From Anas platyrhynchos (Eukaryota; Chordata; Aves; Anseriformes; Anatidae): DNA of 64,000 nucleotides. The number at the start of each line of letters is the position of its first letter. The stretch's first letter is position 1. The position numbers were made by a program, and so were the translations under genes. Location: NCBI RefSeq assembly GCF_047663525.1, contig NC_092589.1, positions 105,150,001-105,214,000 of the forward strand. The letters are read 5' to 3'. The notes below the pieces were generated by a model. That model did no database searches, was not told the origin of the DNA, and saw nothing but the letters and a program-made list of their open reading frames with translations. Positions 1-11,900 of this stretch are shown here, in pieces.

Positions 1-1422
1 TCCTGCCAGAGCGCTGCCACACCAGGCTGGGATGGATTCGTGCCCAAACCAAAGCCCTCCTCAATCCCTTTGTGCTTCTTGCCTGATTTTATCCAGCGCT
101 GATGCAACCGGGTCAGTGACATCACAGAAATCCACCTCCCGCTGGTGTTTCAGAGTCTAGATTGTGACCGGCAGATTAGTCAGTGGTGTCACAATCCCGT
201 GTTTGTATCATTGTCTCCTGAACGTGGAAGTGATTGCCATGTCGATAACTACGTTTTCATCCGTGAATCAGGCTGTTAAGAAAAGCAGGCTCTTTTGCAG
301 AGGCACCAGCCCTGATTTATTCGGAATAAGGCCTCGGCCAACTTTAGTGCAGTAGAAACGCCAAGCAGGGCGCATTGCGAAGATTTCAGCAATCGGGGTG
401 CAGTGTGAGCAGGCGGCTGAACTTCAAGGCACACTGCCCCTGGGTCACTGAGAGCCACGGGGTAGGGCCGAATTTTAGTGTTAATGAAAAGTGTGCACAT
501 GTGCCAAAAAAGCAGCGATCGCGCGTGCACATCCCCGAGCTCTAAGAACAGGGAGCATCACAGACAAATAACAGTTGAGAATGTCAGCAGCTCTTTCCAA
601 TGCTTCTAATTCTGAGCTGGTTGTGTAATTTGTGTTGGAAACAAAGCCAGTTTTACTCGTTTGGAAAAATGTAATTTTCTGACATCTTAATTGATGATAG
701 CACTTTTTCAGAAGTGCAAGCCGGTAAGAAATCACATCTTCTGTGCAATCCAGAACGAGATTTTAAAATGGGTTAAAAATACGGGATAGCTTTTACTGCA
801 TGCCATGAAGAACAATTCAAGTCAGTTCATTTCACGTAGTAGAGCGAGATCCTGCCCAGATAGCAATATTTATCTTCTGCCATCCTAGTGGCAGTGTTTG
901 CAGACCCAAACAAAGCATTTTGTTTCTAGAACGCCAGTTGTAATCCAGTCGGAGGATATTAGGCAACTTCCAGAATTAGACCCTTAGTGAAAGTTTGTTC
1001 CCTTTGGTTTCATATTTCCCTCGGTTGGCTGCTTGAATTGTCCTTCTGTAATCTTGCATTGGAGTATGTCCTGCACAAATAGGGAAGAGATTTTGACCTA
1101 GAAGAGAGACCTCTCATTAGTCCACACGCTTTTAAATTACAGCAGTTATCTGCAGCATCTGGGCATGTGATAGAGAGCGTGGCTGCTGCATGGGGTTTGA
1201 TTCAGCTTGTTACTTCAACAGGCGGCCTCCCACCCTTGTATTTCTCAAGGAGGAACTCAAGATTTGCTGATTTTTGTTGGCGTGCCCCCACTGGATGTAC
1301 CCATGTCCTCATACCCACTGGCACCCCAAGGCTTCAGCAGCATCTCCTCCGAGGGCTGCGGTGTCCTTGGGGTCCACCGGAGCAGGGCAGTGGCGAATTG
1401 TTCTGTCTTTAAGGACTTTTCC

Positions 1423-1425
<3 letters not shown>
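1..1425. other. Upstream flank, no gene recognised
   Basis: Moderately AT-rich sequence with only short chance ORFs. I see no splice-flanked coding segment, RNA gene or recognisable repeat. In human the gene upstream of GRHL1 is TAF1B, but nothing here could be matched to it. Confidence 0.5.

Positions 1426-1455
<30 letters not shown>
1426..1455. repeat. Poly(A) run, about 30 A
   Basis: Uninterrupted adenine homopolymer. It could be a retroposon tail, but no element body or target-site duplication was recognised beside it. Confidence 0.9.
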
Positions 1456-1457
<2 letters not shown>

Positions 1458-1570
1458 TTTAGTGTGGAAAGTCGTGTGGAAAGTCGCGGGGGGGAGCGGG
1501 GCGAGAGGGAGGAGGGGAACCTGGCCCCAAGGTTTGGGGGCTGAGCCGCCGGGGAGCAGCACGGGGGAAA

Positions 1571-2545
1571 GGCGCTTTTTACCTCAGGAACAGCCTTCTT
1601 TAAATTTATTTACCTCAGGAACGGGCTTTTTATTTATTTATTTACCTCAGGATCGGCCCTTTAAATCTCAGGAGCAGCTTATTTACTTATTTATTTATCT
1701 ATTTATTTATCTACTTATTTATTTATTTAATGTTCCTCTAGAATGAACTTTTTAACCTCAGGAACAGATTTTTATTTATTTATTTTCCTCAGGAACAGAC
1801 TTTTTACCTGAGGAATGGCCTTTTTTTTTTTTTTTTTTTACCCCAGGAACGGCTTTTTATTTATTTATTTTCCTCGGAAACATTTTTTTTTTTTAACCTC
1901 AGGAACGGCCTTTTTTACCTCAAGAACGGCATGTTATTTATTTATTGTCCTCAGAAACTGACTTTTTAGGTCAAGAACGGCTTTTTATTTATTTATTTAT
2001 TTTCCTCGGGAATGGACTTCTTACCTCAGGAACGGCCTTTTTTTTTTTTTTTTACCTCAGGAACGGCTCTTTATTTATTTATTTTCCTCAGGGACGAACC
2101 TTTTTACCTCGGGAATGGCTCTTTATTTATTTATTCTCCTCAGGAACGGACTTTTTACCCCAGGAACGTCCTTTTTTTAACCTCAAGAACGGCTTTTTAT
2201 TTATTTATTTTCCTCAGGAACGTACTTTTTACTTCAGGAACGGCCTTTTTTTACCTCAGGAACGGCTTTTAATTTACTTATTTTCCTCGGGAACTGACTT
2301 TTTGCCTCAGGAACGTCCTTTTTTTAACTTCAAGAACGGCTTTTTATTATTTATTTTCCTCAGGAACTGACTTTTTACCTCAGGAACGTCCTTTTTTTAC
2401 CTGAGGAACAGTTTTTATTTACTTGTTTTCCTCGGGAACTCACTTTTTACCTCAGGAACGGCTTTTTTACGTCAGGAACAGATTTTTTTTTTCTTTTTAC
2501 CTCAGGAACTTTTTTTTCTTTTTTCCTTTTTTTTTTATTAAATCT
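1571..2545. repeat. Minisatellite upstream of GRHL1
   Basis: Nearly 1 kb of imperfect tandem repeats alternating a CCTCAGGAACGG core with T-runs and TTTATTTATTTATT blocks. The exact CAGGAAC core recurs about twenty times, with roughly a dozen variants (CAAGAAC, CGGGAAT, CGGGAAC). Unit length is irregular, about 25-50 bp. The array ends within about 20 bp of the CpG-rich GRHL1 promoter. ORFs across it are low-complexity Phe/Leu/Tyr strings and are not coding. Confidence 0.9.
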
Positions 2546-2906
2546 CGGGAGCACCCCTGTCAGCGTGAGGACGCCCCCTCTCCTCACCTCCCCCCTCCCT
2601 CCCCTCAGCACCGAGCCCCTCTCACCCCCCTCACTGCCGCCGCCCGTCCCCTCCGCTCCCCTCAGCGCGGTCCCGCCCCCTCCCTCCCTTCCAGCCAATG
2701 AGGAGCCGCCGTCTCCTCCCCGCCGCCCTCGCTGGCCAATGGGAGGCTTCGATCGGCGCCCGTCCACCTGCGGCCGGCGGCGCCACCTGAGCGGGCGAGA
2801 AAAGCCGCCAGAACCCGTCGGTGCGGCGGGCTGCGCGCTGCTCCCTCCGCTCGCCCCCGCTCCCTCCCGACCCGCTGGGCCAGTTCTGCCGCCTCCTCCT
2901 CTAGAC
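2546..2906 (+). promoter_or_regulatory. GRHL1: GRHL1 CpG promoter and 5'UTR
   Basis: GC- and CpG-rich, with no TATA box. Forward CCAAT boxes lie at 2695-2699 and 2736-2740. Two CACCTG E2-boxes lie at 2765-2770 and 2784-2789, each followed by GC-rich sequence. The start codon follows at 2907. The transcription start cannot be fixed by eye; the downstream part is probably 5'UTR. Confidence 0.7.
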
Positions 2907-5900
2907 ATGACCCAGGACTACGACAAGTGAGTGCTGCGAGTCCCCGTGGGGCGGGGAAAAAAAGAAAAAAAAAAAAAAAAAGGGGTGGGGGTGTGGGGGG
3001 GAGAAGCCCCTCAGGGGGTGCCCCCCCCCCCCCCCCCTCCATCTTAGGGCCGCGACCTGAGGCGGGGCGGCGCGAAATGGCGGCGGGGAGCCCCCGGCCG
3101 CCTCAGGGGGCTGAGGGGGGGGGGTGTGGGGGGGGACGGGGCAGCCCCGCGGCCGTCCCGCCCCCTTCCTCCTCCTTAAAGGCCGCCTGTGGGGTGTGCG
3201 CCCCCTCCACACGCGTCCCCAATGCCCGGCTGGGGGCTGTGAGCCGGCCCCATGGACTTCTACGAGGCGCACCCCGCCGGGAAGGTGGATTTCGGCAGGT
3301 AACGGGGCGGCCCCGCTTCGTCCCGTGGGTTCCTGTGGGGTCGGGGGGGATTTGGGGCTGTGAGAGGTCCCCTCCGCTGCCAGGCTTTGGGCTTCGCCTC
3401 AGCGGGTGCTGCTCCTCGCTGTGGCCGGGATGGGGAAACGGCGGAGAAGCCGGCGGCTGGAGGGTTCGTGGTGGCCAGCCCTGCTCCTGCTGCCCCCCTT
3501 CCTCCCTTCCTTCTGTCCCCCTCTGGCTCCTGGCATCGCAAGGATGGGTGAGAGGCACCGCACTCCGCTGCTTTCACCTCCCTTTTTCTCCCAAATGACC
3601 TGACTCGAGGAGTTACCCGCTTGTTGTGGATATTCCCGGTTCCTTTCATCGCGTTGTGTAAGAACAGGAGGATCCTTATTCACCCCTTGAGAGAATCCAG
3701 CTTTATCTCTCGCTGTGCGCTCCTTGCTGGGAGGTGGATGTCCCCCATACAACCTGTAATTCAGCACACGTGTGGCACTCCACACACAAATCCCCACAAA
3801 GACCTATAAAAGGGTTTGGTGGAGAGCTCGTCTCTTTTGTTATTTGCTTTTTTTTTTTTTTTTTTTTCCCAGCTACACAACGCTGTTTTATAGGTACAAA
3901 GTGCTCTTCTATATCCTGGGAACTCCCACTCGCTTAAGCCCCGCCGAGCTGTCCCCCTGGAGCTGCGGGGCTGCTTGTGTAAGCGATAAAGGACCGAGCG
4001 CATCGTTTGCAGGGTGCTCGGCAATCTTTGGGGGAGAAGGTGGTGATAAATGCAGGAGCGCTAAGCTGATTACAGTGATTAGAGCGTTTCACAACTTGGC
4101 GTTTCACAACTTTTTGTGTTCGTAGTGTATTTCAATCTCTGAATGCATCTGGGTGAATAACAGATGAAAAGAATCCTTATCTTCCGGGGAAGGGGTATGA
4201 AGGTGGTGAGGATGTGTTTTGGTGGGTTTTTGTTTGCTTTTTTTTCTTTTTTTTTAACAACCTGTTATCGATCTATTAAGGATTGGGGCTTGGATAATTT
4301 GAGGAAATCCAAATATCCCCTGTTCCACCCAGTCTAGCAAACTAATGTTGCGATTGCACTGGAAGGAAAACTATTTGAGCTAGTCTAAAAAGTCAGATTA
4401 AAAAAATGTTTTCTTGAGCTGACTTTAAAGATGAAGCACGTGTCTTACAAACAGGACATGAATTTGTCAAGGTGTCTAAGCTGGTAGGGCTCTGTGGTTG
4501 TCCTGCTTTCAGTTATGGGCTGAAAGTCCACGTTTTGTCCCTTTCTCCTTCGCAGCAGTAGCAGAATGTTCAGAGCAGACGCAGTTTCTCAATGCACTAC
4601 ATCATCAAGGAAATAACCAAGGTTTTGTCTCTTTCCCAGTTCTAACTTGTCATTGACTCAAGCTGGGCTCACATCTCCTCAGCAGTCACCAGACAGCAAA
4701 TCTTTTGGTGTTTTAATGTGGGCTTGGAGAGCACGGGCACCTTCTGAGGGCTCTGGGAGAAAGATGTTTTGTCGGTTCACACTTTCTAGTTCCACATGGA
4801 AACTTGAGCAGGTTGCGGCTCGCTACCATTACGCAGGATGTGCTGGAGGTTTTGTAGGTGGTAGGCCAGCAAGCACGTATAACTTCTGGGCTGGATTCAG
4901 AGCCTTAGCAGGTCTGGGGTGCTCTTCAACGGCCCTGTGATTGTATATGGGCTGGTGTAATCCCGCTGAGTTTGCTGACGTTAATCCCGATTTACACTGA
5001 GCACGGGTGAGATCAGAATTAGGTTTCTGGGCTTTTTGTGTTGACTAATCCTTGCAGCGCACTGAATCAGAACTTGAACCCTGTGAAACTGGGGCAGCTA
5101 ACTTGAAAGAACTTCAGGAATGTTTTTCACGACTTCTAACAGGTGCTTTTTTCCTTTTTCTTTTTTTTTTTTATGCTTCAAGTAAAAGACCCGTGCTGGT
5201 TCTTCAGAATGACTCTCTCTACTCCCAGAGACGTCCGTACACCAGCGAAGATGAAGCCTGGAAATCCTTTCTTGAAAATCCCCTTACGGCAGCTACCAAA
5301 GCTATGATGAGCATCAACGGCGACGAGGACAGCGCGGCTGCCCTCGGACTGCTGTACGATTACTACAAGGTAGATTGGCGTGGGCGTGCTTCTGGCAGCC
5401 CCTGGAGCTTTTATTCCACCGGTAGAAAAAGCATCGGTTACTTGATGACAAAGAGTCGTGGCATGGATTTTGCTGAAGCCATGAATTTATCGCGAGGACT
5501 TTAAAATATAGGGCTTTAAAAAAAAAATCCACAAATTTCTCCTGAAAGATGGTTAATTTTTAGCTCAGTAAAATAAGACCTGGATCTTGCTGTGATGGTT
5601 AAAAAAATCCAGTAGCACTTTACTCTGCCTCTGCAGAACCCAGAGTCGTTAAATAGTCTCGATGAATGAAACTTTGGAGCGTGTCCATGTCTGAATGCAG
5701 ATCTGCATTTCCTTTTGCTCGTGTGATCCCCGTTCTGGTGGGGCCGCTGGTTTTTGTGCTGCCGTGAAGCTACAAAGGCAGAATTTTTGCTTGTGGGTGG
5801 GGGATTGTCAGCCAGGAGGAGTTGGTGCCTGCTTCCCTCTAACCTTCAGCGAGCTGTTAACGTGTTCATCCCTTGGCAGCTCTGTTTGTCTCCCCTTAGC

Positions 5901-8900
5901 ATTCGAGGTCTTCTCAGAGACATTTACCTTCCTAAATGCCGCCGGGTGAGCTGAACCCAAGCAGATAACATTCTGAGCTGCACGGAGTACATTTCATTGA
6001 GTTTTCTTCTCTAAATACGGGAAGCCCAAGCCAGGCTGGCTTCCTTCACCCCAGTGTTCGAGTCAGTGGAGGCCTGCAGACACTTGTAGGCAGGGAGGTG
6101 TCGTGCTTCTGTTGGAGTGGCTGGAGCTGCCTGGTTTTTCCTTGCTGAGCAGGCAGGGAGCTTGGCTCTGGGGGCTGGCATTTTGGCTAGTGCCTTTCAA
6201 CAGCACTGAGTGCAGTTGCTAGCCTCAGTATGCTCCTCAAACCCTAGCAGAGGTGGCATTGGGCATACAAAATCTTTGCCTTTTTTTTTTGATTTGAACA
6301 CATCTTATGTATCAAAATATTCTTGTAATGCTTTCTGTGGAGCTTAGCGCTCCACGCATGCAACAAAATGCCACAAATTCACTGGTGGGAGTGTTATTTG
6401 GCTAGTTTTTTGAAAGTATTGCCTTTTGTGCCTGCACTTGCTGCCCTTTTGGGTAGCAATAAATCACGTTCACCAGAACAATTTTAACCCACAGAATCAG
6501 TTTTGATTTCTAAATGTGTGGATTACAAAGAGAACGGCGATGTCGATCCTTCATGCTCGGCAAAGCAGAAGGGATTTGCTGTACGTTACCGTCTAATTCA
6601 GGGTTTCCTCGTGTTTGTGTATCAGTAGGTGGGTAGGAAATTTGGTGGAAAAACAGGTATTCAGCACACTTGTGAGGCAGGACGGTTAGGGCTGAAAGAT
6701 TTATTGGAGGCTGCGATGAAGTAATGTCAGAGGGACAGCGTCTCGGCATTCGCAATACGCCCCCTCTCCCTTTGCAATATTAAAAGCAGTGATGAGATCA
6801 CCTTTGAATATTTTATATTTAAAAAAAATACACTTGAAGACTCTTTTGTTTGATTAATGGGCTACCCTGATCCTTCGGCTGTTGCTAGCAGGCTCTGAGA
6901 GAAGTTAAATTTTCAGTCAAAATGTGGATTGTGCAGCTGTGTTGGGCTTTGGGGGTCTTCAGATAGAGATTTTTCAGAGTTCTGGTGGCTGTGGAAAATC
7001 CATTTCTGGGGTTTTTGGAGTCCTCGTGTTAGGTGGAACAGACAGGATTCAGGCTTTAGTCAGGGGCTATTAAGAGAAATATGCTTCTCATGCAGCTACG
7101 TCGTCAGCATCAGAGCTAATTAGCGGCGCAGCGGTGATTACTTGCCTTGCACTTGAGCTGGCAAATGCAAGCAGTGTCTGAGTGCACCTGTGGAGCAAAG
7201 GGAAGTGCTGGGAGTCGGTTCCTCCTCGCACAGGAATATTTTGGCTTTAATCCTTCAGGTGGCACGCGGGGTCCAAGTGTTTGAGCACTGTTTGAGCCTG
7301 GTGCCTCCACTCCTCTGGTCTCTGAGGAGAACTTAAAGCCTTGAGCGGCCTCAGAGAGCTTAATGTGAGCAGAGAGGGGGAAGAGCTGTAATGGCTGTGT
7401 TTGAAGGGCCAATTTTTTGTGTGGATGGGAGGAGGAATGCAATGACAGCGTGTGTTGTGTTTCCCAGGTGCCAAGGGAGAGGAGATCTTCAACAGCTAAA
7501 CCAGAGGTAGAACATCCTGACCAAGATCATAGCAAAAGGTATTAGCTCTTGTTGTCGTGTCTGCTTCTCTCCCTTTGCTCTTAGACCACCAAAGCTGCTG
7601 AAAGGGAACTTTGCTGCTCCGGGAACAGGGCAGGGACTGGGCTGTGCTGTGGAGAGCTGAGGCCCAAACTGCTGCTTATTGCTGTCCATTCTGCTTTCTG
7701 TCTGCTTGTGTGATACAGTCAGCTTGGCAGAAGCTGCTTCCTTTAACATTCAGTGAAGGCTTTCCTTCCCAAGGCTCGCAGAGGTCTTTTTTCCTTTTTT
7801 TTGCATGCAGTTATCTTGGTTCTTCACCGCTGAGTTTGGTCTCAGGCACCAGCAGCATTGCTCCCTCACACATGGGCTGCGGGGTAGGGACCGTTCTTGG
7901 CCTTCTTTTGTATCCTCTGGAACTTCTTTATTTCTTCTTCCTCTTCCTGCCCTCCCTCTCTTGTGCCCACTGCCCAAAGCAGGCAAAGATACTGATTAAA
8001 CAAATATTATGAGCAATAGGTTCATTCAAGACAGGCTTCCACTCCCACCATCCTCTTCCTTTGCCCCGATTAGCAGATTAAAATGTCTTGAGGACCTGAG
8101 GTGAGGTTTTGTGGGCTGCTCGGATGACTTCTGGTTGAGGAGAGCAGCCTGGCTCCTCGCCATGTGTTTCCACTGCTCCCCTGGCACCAGCTGTGGTCTT
8201 CCTCTGACCCACAACCTAGCAGGACAAAAAGCAGATTGGTTTTCTGCCAGTGGAACAAGTTGAACTGGCTCCCCAGGGGGATGGCAGCATCCGAATTGGT
8301 GCAGAGCAGAGGGCAGCACCACGCTGTCGGGAGGGAGAAAGGAAGGGAGGGCAGGCTCCGAGCGGCTGCTGGCTCTGAGGTCAGCCCGGCCGCAGGTGTC
8401 GGTGTCATCCTGGCAGAAATGGGCGTGGTGGGGTGGGGTGGGGAGTGTGAAGCTATGCAAACCATCCCAGGGAGTCTCACTGGGGGTTTTCTCGGGGGAT
8501 GTGCACGAAGGAGGGCTCTGATTTCCCCGGGAGCTCTTCCTGGGTGGCAGGCTTGTAGGGCAGAGGAACGGCGACCTCGTTCCCGATGCCCCTCTGGCCA
8601 CCAGGCAGCAGTTTGGTGCAGCCTAGCGTGAGCCTGCATGTGGTGAGAGGAGCATCACAGCGCTTGGTTTTGGATCGCTGTTTTCCAGGCAGTGAGAATC
8701 GGGGCTGTGAACCCTCACCCTTTGCTCCAGGGTAATTCATCTCCAAGGTGGAGTTATTAGCAGTGGGTGAGTGGTTTTTCTTTTTTTTTAATGAGTTTTC
8801 TCAGCTTTTCAGGTTAGAGTAGAGCCGTTCTTCACAGACACTAGAGTTGGTATCAGTTGTCCTTGTCCTAAAGGCTGAAAAGCAGTTCTTGTTTAACGAG

Positions 8901-11900
8901 AAAATGAAAAGTTCTGTTTATTTACTTTTTCCCTTGCCTTTTGAAGGAACAACATCCCGAATGTGACGGAGCAATCGCTTATTTCCGCCGGGGAAAACAG
9001 AGTCCAGGTCCTGAAGAATGTGCCGTTCAACATCGTCCTCCCGCACACGCCCCAGATGGGCATGGACAAGAGGGGCCACCTCACCACCCCTGACACCACT
9101 GTCACCGTCTCCATCGCCACCATGCCCACCCACTCCATCAAAACGGAGACCCAGCCCCATGGCTTCGCCGTGGGCATCCCTCCGAGCGTCTACCACCCCG
9201 AGCCCCCCGAGCGGGTGGTGGTCTTTGACAGGAACCTCAACCCTGACCAGTTCAGCTCCAACACCCAGCCGCAGAACTCCCAGAGACGGACGCCGGACTC
9301 AACCTTCTCTGAGACCTTCAAGGAAGGCGTGCAAGAGGTACAAAAAAAAAGACATACTCCGTGTGCGTTTGTCTTAATGATATGCACTGAAAATGGCAGT
9401 AACCGTGGTTTTATTTATTTTAAAGCCACACATTAAGGAACTGTGTAGCTGCTCCCTGTCTCTGAGATTTGGGGAAGCTTTAAAATGTTGCCATATGTTG
9501 ACTCAGAAGGCTTGTGAGATGTTGTGCTTAGTTGACACCCAAAAGTTTAGGATTAAAAACCTGCTCTGGTGTCCTGTGGGTACAGACCAAAAATCAGCTC
9601 TTATCTGATGATCAGTTTGCCCGCCAGAAGTTCTGTGGCAACAGGTATCTGTTTAATCTTGACTTTTCTTGTTGCTGCCGTGTTAATTGTTGTGTTTTGT
9701 TTTGTGTCTGCACCAGGTTTTCTTCCCTGCTGAACTGAACCTCCGGATGACCAACATGAATTCAGAAGATTATGTTTTTGACAGTATTTCTGGGTAATGC
9801 TTTAATGTCCCCGTTGGCCTTTACTCTCTTCTTCTCTTAGAGTTGGTTTTCCTGTGAGGAAGCGGTGCAGCTCGCTCCCTTCTGCCCTGAGTCTCTGTCA
9901 GGCTCTGGGTGTGAAAAGCAGCACCAGCAGCTTATTAGCTTGTGAATTTAATTGAATTGCTAATAGCTAATGGATAGCTTTCTGTTCCATGAGAGCAGCT
10001 TGCTGCTCTATGATGGAACAGAGAGCTTCCAGGCCGGCCTGCTGCTGTGACTTGGAATTTAGCTTGCCAAGAACCTCTCTGAAATCTTCATTCATGAAGG
10101 GAATAGTTTTAAAAAGGGGCTCGTCCTGTTTTCCAACTTCCTCGCCTGTTGATGGCTCTGTGAGTCAACTAACGACTTTGGAATTTCTCCAAATTAAATG
10201 TAAAACATTTAATCAGCTTTCCAGGAAAATGCCTTAGCAATCGCTGTCCTCTTGGCTTCACAGGAACAACTTTGAGTACACCCTGGAGGCCTCCAAGTCT
10301 CTGCGACAGAAGCCGGGGGACAGCACGATGACTTACCTGAACAAAGGCCAGTTCTACCCCATCACACTGAAAGAAGTGAGCAGCAGCGAAGGAATCCATC
10401 ACCCCATCAGCAAAGTGCGAGTAAGTGGCAGCTTTTGGGGTTTCTTGGGAGGGAGGGCATGCATCTTGGTAGCTTAAGCTATCCAAAAACAAATCCCAAC
10501 TGGAGAATCAGCACACTGGGCAGCTTTTACCCGCTCTGTCACCTCAGTGCTCGCTCTTCCACTGTCCACCTCCTTCCAGACCAACCCCTCCTGGCTCTTC
10601 CTGCTAGGAAGCGGTGTCAGCACTTGCGTGCAGGTGATGCAACCCCTGCAATGAGCGGAAAACCCAACACCGAGGAGGACTTCCAAGACAAACGTACTCC
10701 ACGGCCTTTTCTTTCTCCTCTTTGCGTTGGGTTTTCTTTAATCTTCTGCCCTCCCCCTCTCCTTTCAGAGCGTCATCATGGTGGTGTTTGCTGAAGACAA
10801 AACAAGAGAAGATCAGCTCAGGCACTGGAAATACTGGCACTCGAGACAGCACACAGCCAAACAAAGATGCATTGACATAGGTAAAGGAACACTCTTCTTG
10901 CTGATGTCAAACTCCAGCCTAATTCCTTGGCACGGTTTGGCTTTCTGCTAAAGCTTTGTTATTTTAAGCAACCTTTGGATGACGCTTTCAACTCTCCATA
11001 GCTCTGCTGAAAGACTGGAGAGAGCTGCTGATTGTTTCGAGCTGGTGTAATTTTTAGCACCCTGTAGAGGGTTTATTTGGAGGGGTTTATTTCGTTCAGG
11101 AGCAGGCTGAGTTCAGAGCCCTGCGTTGGGAGATGGAATTTGGAGACAGTCATTACAGGTGCTTTGGCCTGTCTTGGTGGCTGTAGCTAAATTGCAGCCC
11201 ACGGTCTCTGCAGCAGTCTTAAATACCGTGTATTTAATGATTTCTTCAAATCCTTGTGGAAATACCTCGATGCTAGTGATCCTCCTTCCCCCAGCTCTGC
11301 TCACAGCTGCCTTTTGGTGCCCGGCAAAAAAAGAAAACACTGCAAATTTTCACTCGCTTCTAGACAAGGCAGTGGCTGGCTGGCGTCCAGCCTCCTCTGG
11401 CTGAAGGCTGGCTTGTGCTCCTCGCCTTCCTTCTGCGAATAAAAGCAGGGATTAATCACTTGGCACTTGGAGCAGACGCGCATGCAAATCTCTGTTAGTG
11501 AAGGAGTTTTACTGCGAGCTTGTTCCTCTGCCATCCGGAGCAGAGTTTCCCGTACGCAGCAGGTTGTGGCATGGGGCGTGCAGTGTCTGATGTCTGCTTT
11601 TCCTCTAGGAGAAGCACTAGGGATCTCCTGGGAGCCCCCTATTTTGCCCCTCCCTCCTGTTTTTTTTTTTGCTTTGTGTGTGTGCTTGGTATGAGAGCTA
11701 TTTGCAGCCTTTTTAATGATCCCTTTTTAAATACAGTTCAGCTTCCTTTGCCCCCAAGGGGTTGCTGAGGAGTTGCAGTTTCTAGCTGCTGTGTGTGTGA
11801 ATTAAGAGCTCCTCCGGACGGTATCGCCTCTCCCTCTCCCTCACGCCTCTCCTTTCTAACAGCTGACTACAAGGAGAGCTTCAACACCATCAGCAACATC

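Noticed and set aside
1207-2370. ORFs across the upstream minisatellite
   Set aside because: They encode FYLRNG/LFIYF-type repeats that simply track the tandem DNA unit.
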